Source: an uncultured Phycisphaerales bacterium (lineage in GTDB: Bacteria > Planctomycetota > Phycisphaerae > Sedimentisphaerales > Anaerobacaceae). Taken from it: 15,180 nt of DNA. The stretch spans positions 1 through 15,180 of the forward strand of contig CALMMH010000919.1 of the NCBI GenBank assembly GCA_937868145.1. Reading direction: 5' to 3'. Numbering within the stretch: position 1 is the first letter of the stretch; the number at the start of each line of letters is the position of its first letter. A program made the position numbers and the translations under genes. This document shows positions 8,154-15,180 of the stretch, piece by piece. The notes below the pieces were generated by a model. The model saw only the letters and a program-made list of their open reading frames with translations, did not search any database and had not been told where the DNA came from.

Positions 8154-9815
8154 TCAGATCGCCGCCGCGCTGGGACTCTTGGCGGGCGCCTTCTTCTCGC
8201 TGCTCACGTCGATGGGGATATCCAGCCAGAAGGTCGAGCCGACGCCGACCTCGCTCTCGAACCCGACCACTCCGGCGAGCATGGCCGCCAGCTCCTTGCT
8301 GATGGACAGGCCCAGGCCGCTCCCCGGCGTTTCGCGGGTCAGCGAGCCGTCGGTGCCCTGACGGAACTTGTCGAAAATCTTGTCCCGGTCCGCCTCGGGG
8401 ACTCCGCAGCCGGTGTCCCGCACCGCGATTCGCACCATCCGATCGCCCAGCATGTATGCGCGAATATCGATGGTTCCCTTGGCCGGCGTGAACTTCACGG
8501 CGTTGCTCAGAAAGTTGTACAGGACCTGCTGCACCTTCCCGGCGTCGGTTACAACCAACGGCACGTCCGGGCTCACCTCCATGCCGACCCGAATCCGTTT
8601 CTTGGCCGTCAGCAGGGAGAACGAGGACACCAGCGACTCGCAAATCTGCGACACCGACGCCTGCTCGATGTGCAATTCCATCTTGCCGGCCTGGGCCTTG
8701 GCCAGGTCCAGCAGATCGTTGATCATGGTCAGGAGCCGGTTGCCGCTGGTGATGATGTTCTCGGCGTACCGCTGACCCTTCTCCTTCTTGAGCAGGCCGG
8801 GCTTTTCCCGCAGGACCTGGGCGAACCCGAGGATCGCGTTGAGCGGCGTGCGGAACTCGTGCGACATGTTCGCCAGGAACTCGCTCTTGAGCTTGTTGGC
8901 CTTGTACAACTCGAGGTTCCGCTCGGATAGCTCGGCGATCTTGCCGTCGAGCTGGCCGTTGGCCTGGCGCAGCCCTTCCTGGGCCGCCTGGAGGTTGTCG
9001 AGCATGTGGTCGAAGGCCTGCGCGAGCTTCTCGTACTCGTCGCCGGTGGCGATCGAGCTGCGGATGTCCAGATTGCCTTCGGCGACGTTGTTGGCCAGAG
9101 CCCGCAATTGACGGATCGGCCGGAGAATGACCCGCTGCGTGATCCAATAGAAAGCCACCATGGCGCCGGTGGCGCCGATGACGCCGGCCATGAAGGTCCA
9201 GATGCGGTTCATGAAAACGATTTTCCGCAGGTCGCCGCCGACGCTGCGGGTCTGGAGGATCGCGGCGCCGATGTTGTCGTTGAGCGAAAACGGCCCGGCC
9301 GAACCCTGTGGATTGTGACAGCTCACGCAGCTCTCGGTGGCTCGGAACACTCGCACGTACGTGCTTTGCACCACGCCGTCGGAGCGGCTCAACGATATGA
9401 TCTCGTCCCGATCCGTGCTGCCCCTGACGATCTCCAACAGTTTTGTCTGCTGTTCGGTCAACGGCGGCAAGGCGCTTCGGTCGGGCTCCTTGTAGAAACG
9501 GATCCAGAGCATTCCCGGCTCATTCGGATCCTTGGCCGTGCCGCGGTCGTTCAACTCCGGCAGATTCATCCCGCCCGGTATCCCCGGCTTAAAGTGCGAC
9601 CGCAGCAACACGGACTCGACCCGGGCGGCGTGCGTGTCCAGAAGCACCTTGCGGGTGAGCTGGCGCAGCCACGCATAGGGGATCATCAGCGCCAGCGCCA
9701 AGCTCAACAGCACCGCCGAGCCGAACATCAGCCGGCATTTCTGGTCCAACGACAGCGGACTGAGGTGCAGGACCCGTAGAATCCGCTGAAACATGTTGCC
9801 GAAATCGATACGCAT
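8154..9815 (-). CDS. Membrane sensor histidine kinase with periplasmic c-heme motif (DUF3365/Tll0287-like)
   Basis: This 553-residue protein senses a periplasmic signal and would phosphorylate a response regulator. In order, numbering from ATG 9815: a helix at 29-48 (FGSAVLLSLALALMIPYAWL), a periplasmic domain at about 50-200, a second helix at 203-225, HAMP at about 226-275, a coiled coil to 310, HisKA with SHEFRTPLNA (phospho-acceptor His319), and HATPase_c with NFLSNAVKF (N box), DTGCGVP (G1) and GSGLGLS (G2). All kinase motifs are intact. The periplasmic part has CVSCH near 163-167, a c-type heme attachment motif, in the arrangement of the DUF3365/Tll0287-like sensor domains. Heme would permit redox or gas (O2, NO) sensing, which is inferred. 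TTG 9818 sits one codon before the ATG; I use the ATG. The tail (KKAPAKSPSAAA) is disordered. No response regulator is in view; the nearest gene is the S9 peptidase. Confidence 0.93.
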   Translation of the reverse strand: MRIDFGNMFQRILRVLHLSPLSLDQKCRLMFGSAVLLSLALALMIPYAWLRQLTRKVLLDTHAARVESVLLRSHFKPGIPGGMNLPELNDRGTAKDPNEPGMLWIRFYKEPDRSALPPLTEQQTKLLEIVRGSTDRDEIISLSRSDGVVQSTYVRVFRATESCVSCHNPQGSAGPFSLNDNIGAAILQTRSVGGDLRKIVFMNRIWTFMAGVIGATGAMVAFYWITQRVILRPIRQLRALANNVAEGNLDIRSSIATGDEYEKLAQAFDHMLDNLQAAQEGLRQANGQLDGKIAELSERNLELYKANKLKSEFLANMSHEFRTPLNAILGFAQVLREKPGLLKKEKGQRYAENIITSGNRLLTMINDLLDLAKAQAGKMELHIEQASVSQICESLVSSFSLLTAKKRIRVGMEVSPDVPLVVTDAGKVQQVLYNFLSNAVKFTPAKGTIDIRAYMLGDRMVRIAVRDTGCGVPEADRDKIFDKFRQGTDGSLTRETPGSGLGLSISKELAAMLAGVVGFESEVGVGSTFWLDIPIDVSSEKKAPAKSPSAAAI

Positions 9816-9951
9816 CAACTGGAATAGGTTCTCGATGGTTTACCGTCGATTCCTGGAGACTCCTGTCACGAGCCATCCCACGATTCCCACCCGCCCCCGG
9901 CGGCCGGGTCCATCGCCCCACGACGGCCCACGCCCTCTTTGGAGCGTCTCC

Positions 9952-9980
9952 ATTTTGACATGATCGGAAGGCTTTTGCAA
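9952..9980 (-). promoter_or_regulatory. Weak candidate promoter of the histidine kinase gene
   Basis: On the minus strand, TTGCAA (9975-9980), a 17-base spacer and CAAAAT (9952-9957) give four of six matches to each sigma70 box. The leader would be about 130 bases. Boxes this weak occur by chance, so this is tentative. Confidence 0.25.
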
Positions 9981-10054
9981 TGGCAGTCGAGCAATCGTTG
10001 CCCCGGGACAGCCGGGCCCCCCTCCGAACGAGTTGCGAGGCGCTTATATCAAAA

Positions 10055-10094
10055 ACTGGATTTTCCCAAAATGGCCGTCTTGCAAAAATCCAGT
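10055..10094. repeat. AT-rich inverted repeat, terminator-like on the minus strand
   Basis: ACTGGATTTT (10055-10064) and AAAATCCAGT (10085-10094) are perfect 10-bp inverted arms around a 20-base loop. On the minus strand the stem is followed directly by a T-run (TTTTTGATATAAG), as in an intrinsic terminator. No minus-strand gene ends here. It could instead be an operator, the end of a small minus-strand RNA, or a dispersed repeat. Confidence 0.6.
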
Positions 10095-10124
10095 CAAAAA
10101 TAGTGAAAATCGGCGTTTTCCGTA

Positions 10125-10153
10125 TTGAAGTGTCCTCCGCAGGATGCGACAAT
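10125..10153 (+). promoter_or_regulatory. Weak candidate promoter of the membrane protein gene
   Basis: TTGAAG (10125-10130), a 17-base spacer and GACAAT (10148-10153) each match the sigma70 boxes at four of six positions. The leader would be about 90 bases. A TAAAAT at 10172-10177 lacks a partner box. Low certainty. Confidence 0.25.
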
Positions 10154-10251
10154 GCCCCTCTAAAGGACCGGTAAAATCGCTGCCCACTGGCGATCCGGCA
10201 GCAGGGATGCCGTCGGCCGACGATAGAAAACCCGAAGTTTGGGGAAGAGCT

Positions 10252-10812
10252 ATGATGGCAAGGAAGTTGCTCAAGCGGATCCATCTGGCCGCAACGTTCT
10301 GGCTCATGTCGTGCGTCGTCTATCTCCTGGCGACGACCCTTCGTCAGGCGGGACTCGAATGGTGGCAGATCTTTCCCCTGTCGGGACCTTCAGCCTTGGT
10401 GATGTGCCTTCTGGTGAGCCTCTATCTGTTCGCCCTCTATCGCGGCGCCGACGGAGCGAGATACATCGAGATCGAGCATCCGTTGACGAGCTCCAGTTGC
10501 TACCTGGGTTTCTACGTTTCGACCCCCTTCCTCGGCGGCTTGCCCGCTCTTCTAACCACAGGGGGCGTCCCCGACACAAGCGGACTCTTCTGCTCGATCG
10601 CCATGGGGACGCTGGGCACGACATTCCTGGTGTGGATCGTGATCGATCCAGCGGCCGGCGCCATCGAAATGCTGCTGCCGCCAAGCCGCAGGCACCGCGC
10701 GGCCAGGCTGGCCGAGCGAAACCGGCTTTCCTCCTGGACGGATGCGCACGGAACCAGCGTCCAGGCTGATGAGCTGTCATCCGGCGGGGCGCCGCATCCG
10801 AGCGCGGCATAA
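10252..10812 (+). CDS. Membrane protein of unknown function, four predicted helices
   Basis: I do not recognise this 186-residue protein. Residues 1-10 are basic (MMARKLLKRI). Hydrophobic segments follow at about 12-31 (LAATFWLMSCVVYLLATTL), 43-64 (LSGPSALVMCLLVSLYLFAL), 82-104 and 112-132 (IAMGTLGTTFLVWIVID). The tail from 144 is Arg-rich, then polar. This predicts an inner-membrane protein with the tail probably cytosolic. The open frame continues upstream to 10144, but that part is not hydrophobic and lacks a ribosome site. GGGGAAGAG just before ATG 10252 (or the adjacent ATG 10255) supports this start. It is a single-gene unit: a divergent kinase lies upstream and a strong terminator follows 33 bases after the stop. 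Function cannot be assigned. Confidence 0.72.
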   Translation: MMARKLLKRIHLAATFWLMSCVVYLLATTLRQAGLEWWQIFPLSGPSALVMCLLVSLYLFALYRGADGARYIEIEHPLTSSSCYLGFYVSTPFLGGLPALLTTGGVPDTSGLFCSIAMGTLGTTFLVWIVIDPAAGAIEMLLPPSRRHRAARLAERNRLSSWTDAHGTSVQADELSSGGAPHPSAA

Positions 10813-10844
10813 GCACACTCCCCTCCGATGCACTCGCAAAAGAA

Positions 10845-10888
10845 CGGGCTCCCGGATGCGTTTGCGTCCGGGAGCCCGGGTTGTTTGT
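10845..10888. terminator. Bidirectional intrinsic terminator between convergent genes
   Basis: CGGGCTCCCGGA (10845-10856) and TCCGGGAGCCCG (10867-10878) form a perfect 12-bp GC-rich stem with a 10-base loop that can pair further (CG-TTTG-CG). On the plus strand TTGTTTGT follows; on the minus strand TTCTTTT follows. It lies between the stop of the membrane protein gene and the stop of aspS and would serve both. Confidence 0.85.
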
Positions 10889-10900
10889 GACAAGATGTGC

Positions 10901-12715
<1,815 letters not shown>

Positions 12716-12787
12716 CTGAAGTCTCTCGACATCAAAGCCATGCCCGGCCCCCGCGAGAACATACTCCGGGCGTCAGGCAAAACCCAA

Positions 12788-12816
12788 ATCATACCGTCCG
12801 GGGCCCGCCTCGTCAA
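12788..12816 (-). promoter_or_regulatory. Probable sigma70-type promoter of aspS
   Basis: On the minus strand, TTGACG (12811-12816), exactly 17 bases and TATGAT (12788-12793) give five of six matches to both consensus boxes. Transcription would start near 12781, leaving a leader of about 65 bases. This is the best promoter match in the window. Confidence 0.62.
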
Positions 12817-12847
12817 GATCGGCACGACAGCGAATCCGGGCAAGGGT

Positions 12848-12930
12848 GCATGACCGTAGCTGCACGCGCATCGCGGGCTGGTTGCATTCAGGGGATGCGT
12901 TTGGCGCTTTGGGGGGTACCAGCGGAGAGA
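12848..12930 (+). repeat. Left arm of a diverged long inverted repeat
   Basis: Starting GCATGACCGTAGCTG and ending with GGTACCAGCGGAGAGA, this 83-base stretch aligns with the reverse complement of 13114-13195. By hand count 62 of 83 positions match, with one 1-base gap and mostly transition differences. Weaker similarity may extend a few bases outward. A GGTACC palindrome occurs in both arms. Confidence 0.72.
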
Positions 12931-13113
12931 GGGGCCAAGTCTGACCCAGAGGGCGGACCGTCTGTCCGTGCCGAGGGGCTCCCCCTGGCGGACGCGTGCG
13001 AGGAGGAGCTGGCGGGTCGTGGGGGACCCCGTGTGAGGTCCCGATGTGCCGAGCTTCCCAGCGGACCGGGGCGTGTGATTGTTCTTCCGTGCGGCGATGA
13101 TTCGTTTGTGCTC

Positions 13114-13195
13114 CCTCTCCGCCGGTACCCCCAAAGCGATAAACGCACGCCGCGAACACGACCGGCCCACGGTGCTCGGACAACTGCGGCCATGC
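13114..13195 (-). repeat. Right arm of the diverged long inverted repeat
   Basis: Read on the minus strand it begins GCATGGCCGCAGTTG and ends GGTACCGGCGGAGAGG, matching the left arm at about three positions in four. Similarity stops inside the arms, leaving a unique 183-base core (12931-13113). The substitutions are not concentrated at third codon positions in any shared frame, so the arms do not look like two copies of a coding sequence. Confidence 0.72.
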
Positions 13196-13323
13196 GCCCC
13201 GGCGGCCAACCGTCAGCAGCCCCTGACGCTCACGGTCCTGCTCGGCGTGGTCCTGCTCTTCATTCCCCAGGTCCTGATCTGCCAAGCCTATCCCTCTTCA
13301 GCGGAAAGCCCGACGTCTCGGAA

Positions 13324-13352
13324 TTGATCTGCCAACCGGGCTCGCGTAGAAT
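13324..13352 (+). promoter_or_regulatory. Candidate sigma70-type promoter of the lipoprotein gene
   Basis: TTGATC (13324-13329), a 17-base spacer and TAGAAT (13347-13352) match the -35 and -10 consensus at four and five of six positions. A start near 13359 gives a leader of about 80 bases to ATG 13438. It lies outside the inverted repeat. Confidence 0.5.
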
Positions 13353-13437
13353 AACGATCAGAGCTCCAACAGGCGCGCCAATCGTGAAAGGACGCCGGGG
13401 GCTCTCGTTTTGTTGTTGTGACGATATCGAGGCGAGT

Positions 13438-14400
13438 ATGTTGGCGGAGATTTCCTACGGGAGATGCGGCCGGCGCCGGCCAGATGCGGACGTCGGCGGG
13501 CTGATGATCGCGATGCTCATGTGTCTGGTTGTTCTCTCGGGATGCGGCGGAAGCCAGGACCCGAACGCAGCAGCCACGGCCAATAGCGCGACAGGGTTGC
13601 CGCCCGATCTCCATTCGTGCACGAGGCTCGATATTCGCTATGGACCCGAAGTGATGCTGAATTCCGGCGACGACAAGAGTCTCTTCAGTCCGGAAGAAAT
13701 CGCCTCAGTGACGCGTTCTGAACCAGTCCTTGTGGAAGACCCAGAGAAGATCGGAGCTTTTGCGGGATTTGTGGCGTCTGGAACGCTGATATCGCCTAAG
13801 ATGCTGCCGTATGGTCCGACTGCACGCATCAGTTGTTTTCGCAATGAAGCACTGGTTGCGTCTCTCTCCGCGGTTCACGACGTCGTAATTATCCTCGATG
13901 ACAATCAAGGGTTTCGGTATTCCGGTTCGTATTCCTATCTCGGCTGGCGCGGTGCAGTGATGGCAGAAGTCCTGCCGCTGACGCCACAACTCCACGCATT
14001 TCAGATGCGTCGAGCATGCGCCCATAATCTGTGGTCTCTGAACTGGAATATCAAGGACTGCTGGGAACGTGAAAAGACCGACATTCCCCCGGCAGAATGG
14101 TGCGATGCTCTCATTCGGTATCAGGCTGGAGTCTCTCCGGGAATCGAGTTCAGAGCGCTCGTGCATCCGGCCGGCAAGGAAGGCGAATGCCACTACGCCA
14201 TGAATGTGAATTGTCGGGCTGACTCCCCGGCGGACATGGTGCTGCTCTTCGAGACGAAAGCCGGGTGGAATCAGCACGGCGGTCCGGGCCTCTTCACATT
14301 TGACAATCACGATCCACGCGGGGGATTGGTCTTGCTCAATGACGGCACGGTCAAGTTCATCCGTACCGAAGAGGACTTGAAACAGCTTCGGTGGGAGTAG
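13438..14400 (+). CDS. Lipoprotein of unknown function with H-X(n)-DG-type C-terminus
   Basis: This 320-residue protein has a lipoprotein signal: a basic n-region (CGRRRPDADV), a hydrophobic run (LMIAMLMCLVV) and lipobox LSGC, with Cys36 the lipidated residue. It would be exported and anchored to a membrane. The middle (about 60-215) is not recognised. The C-terminus has WCDALIRYQAGVSP, then CHYAMN, then LLFETKAGWNQHGGPGL and finally NHDPRGGLVLLNDGTVKFI. This resembles the H-X9-DG tail of planctomycete DUF1559-like proteins, but with ten residues between His and Asp-Gly and without the pilin-like N-terminus those proteins usually carry. ATG 13438 follows GAGG. The frame is open 196 codons further upstream, but that stretch crosses the inverted repeat and looks non-coding. 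ATG 13504 would lose the basic n-region. The GH13 gene follows 68 bases later. Function is unknown. Confidence 0.8.
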   Translation: MLAEISYGRCGRRRPDADVGGLMIAMLMCLVVLSGCGGSQDPNAAATANSATGLPPDLHSCTRLDIRYGPEVMLNSGDDKSLFSPEEIASVTRSEPVLVEDPEKIGAFAGFVASGTLISPKMLPYGPTARISCFRNEALVASLSAVHDVVIILDDNQGFRYSGSYSYLGWRGAVMAEVLPLTPQLHAFQMRRACAHNLWSLNWNIKDCWEREKTDIPPAEWCDALIRYQAGVSPGIEFRALVHPAGKEGECHYAMNVNCRADSPADMVLLFETKAGWNQHGGPGLFTFDNHDPRGGLVLLNDGTVKFIRTEEDLKQLRWE

Positions 14401-14468
14401 AGACCGCTGCATCACGTCGCAATTGTGCACGGCAGACACGTCAGGGCGTCGGCAAGGATGGTGAACGC

Positions 14469-15180
14469 ATGAGCATGTACGGACATCTACGCACGGTGGA
14501 ATCGTGGGAGCGCGACGAAGGGAGCGTCGGGCCGCTTGGAGCGACGTGGCTGCCGGTCGAGCGGGCGTGGAATTTCGCCCTGTACTCCCGGTATGCGACG
14601 GGGGTGACGCTGCTGCTCTACGGCGAGGGGGACTTCGTCAAGCCTGTGTTTGAGCTCCGTCTCGATCCGCTCACGAACAAGACCGGACGCATCTGGCATC
14701 GGTTTGTGACCCAGGACTCGGCGCCGGCGGCGAAGTACTACGCCTACCGCGTCCAGGGCCCCCAGGACCCCGCGCAGGGGCATCGGTTCGACGCTCAGAA
14801 GATCCTGTTCGATCCGTATGCCGAGAACGTGTTCTTCCCGCCGGACTTCTCACGTCAGGCCGCACAGGAACCGGGCCCGAACGACGGACGCGCCGTGTTG
14901 GGAGCGCTGCCGTGCGACGAACAGCCGTTCAAATGGGACGACGCCCCGCCGCCGCGGCACACCCACGACCTGATTGTCTACGAGCTGCACGTCAAAGGCT
15001 TCACTGCGCGGGCCAATTCGGGTGTCGCGGCGAAAAAACGCGGCACCTTTCTCGGGCTGATCGAGAAGATTCCGTACCTGAAGGAACTGGGAGTGACCGT
15101 GGTGGAATTGCTGCCCGTTCACCAGTTCGATCCGCAGGAAGGCAATTATTGGGGGTACATGACGCTGAGCTTCTTCGCGG
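14469..15180 (+). CDS. glgX: Glycogen debranching enzyme / isoamylase-type GH13 protein, N-terminal part
   Basis: The first 237 codons of a GlgX/isoamylase-like alpha-glucan debranching enzyme are present; the rest lies beyond the window. Such enzymes cut alpha-1,6 branches of glycogen or limit dextrins in the cytosol. Residues about 18-110 fit the CBM48-type domain (PLGATWLPVERAWNFALYS, later YYAYRVQGP and GHRFDAQKILFDPYA). The start of the catalytic barrel follows, with DLIVYELHVKGFTARANSGV, LKELGVTVVELLPVHQFD and NYWGYMTLSFFA, the standard GH13_11 landmarks. No signal peptide is seen. ATG 14469 has GGTGA upstream; ATG 14475 is an alternative. The catalytic Asp/Glu residues lie outside the window, so activity cannot be judged. 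The choice between glgX and a treY/treZ-like relative rests on the YELHVKGFT and YWGY motifs. Confidence 0.88.
   Translation, partial: MSMYGHLRTVESWERDEGSVGPLGATWLPVERAWNFALYSRYATGVTLLLYGEGDFVKPVFELRLDPLTNKTGRIWHRFVTQDSAPAAKYYAYRVQGPQDPAQGHRFDAQKILFDPYAENVFFPPDFSRQAAQEPGPNDGRAVLGALPCDEQPFKWDDAPPPRHTHDLIVYELHVKGFTARANSGVAAKKRGTFLGLIEKIPYLKELGVTVVELLPVHQFDPQEGNYWGYMTLSFFA

Larger units (their letters stand above)
9816..10251. other. Divergent intergenic region, about 436 bases
   Basis: The gap separates the kinase gene (minus) from the membrane protein gene (plus), so both promoters should lie here. I see no protein-coding stretch that looks real and no tRNA. It holds a GC-rich part next to the kinase (9880-9950), weak candidate promoters on both strands, and an AT-rich patch (about 10041-10130) with the hairpin at 10055-10094. 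A smaller dyad lies at 10105-10120 (GAAAA, six bases, TTTTC). Confidence 0.6.
12716..13437. other. Gene-poor intergenic region, about 722 bases
   Basis: The region between aspS (minus) and the lipoprotein gene (plus) holds the aspS promoter (12788-12816), a large diverged inverted repeat (arms 12848-12930 and 13114-13195) and the lipoprotein promoter (13324-13352). Open frames cross it on both strands, but none shows a ribosome site or recognisable protein; high GC explains their length. The 183-base core between the arms contains small GC-rich dyads, for example AGGGG-CT-CCCCT near 12974-12986. A plus-strand frame over 13097-13327 encodes one hydrophobic run (LTLTVLLGVVLLFIPQVLIC), which I do not call as a gene. 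Confidence 0.6.

Noticed and set aside
6024..8930. 968-codon plus-strand open frame opposite the peptidase and kinase
   Set aside because: Antisense shadow of two well-supported genes; no domain or start signal.
9981..10001. Possible sigma54 promoter (TGGCA ... TTGC)
   Set aside because: The GG-to-GC distance is 18 bases rather than the required 12.
10144..10251. N-terminal extension of the membrane protein gene
   Set aside because: Non-hydrophobic, no ribosome site before 10144; GGGGAAGAG supports ATG 10252.
13097..13327. Small plus-strand frame with one hydrophobic run (LTLTVLLGVVLLFIPQVLIC)
   Set aside because: No ribosome site, half of it lies in the right repeat arm, and the antisense frame is equally open. 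It could be a gene remnant, but evidence is too thin.
12850..13437. Open plus-strand frame continuing upstream of the lipoprotein for 196 codons
   Set aside because: It crosses the inverted repeat, has no ribosome site or family likeness, and the lipoprotein signal peptide needs the start at 13438.

Overview
The window comes from a GC-rich, Gram-negative (LPS-making) bacterium. I infer a planctomycete, most likely of the Phycisphaerae, for three reasons. It carries a BamA / OmpH / LpxD / LpxC envelope cluster. It has a lipoprotein ending in an H-X(n)-DG-type tail typical of planctomycete proteins. Short-unit tandem repeats sit at several gene borders. The lineage is an inference from gene content; no marker RNA is present.

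Left half (1-5750, minus strand): a compact gene line read right to left, dnaB > bamA > ompH/skp-like > lpxD > lpxC. Spacings are 21, 60 and 25 bases, and lpxC overlaps the end of lpxD. BamA inserts outer-membrane proteins, OmpH/Skp escorts them through the periplasm, and LpxD and LpxC make lipid A, so four of the five genes build the outer membrane. The replicative helicase gene dnaB heads the line. A candidate sigma70-type promoter lies at 5870-5898.

Middle (5979-9815, minus strand): a sensor histidine kinase with a periplasmic c-type heme motif (CxxCH), followed 90 bases later by a secreted S9-family serine peptidase. No response regulator lies in the window. A 14-bp tandem repeat separates these two genes, and a 9-bp-unit hairpin repeat separates the peptidase from dnaB.

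Right half (9816-15180): a regulatory or AT-rich gap, then a four-helix membrane protein of unknown function (+). Next come a strong bidirectional terminator, aspS (minus, with a good sigma70-type promoter) and a 722-base gap. The gap holds a diverged inverted repeat of about 83 bp per arm around a 183-base core. It is followed by a lipoprotein gene (+) with a plausible sigma70-type promoter and the 5' part of a glycogen-debranching-type GH13 gene (glgX-like, +) cut by the window end.

No CRISPR array, transposase, rRNA or tRNA was seen. The least explained element is the inverted repeat at 12848-13195. The best functional lead is the heme-motif histidine kinase. Most of the window is ordinary core genome.
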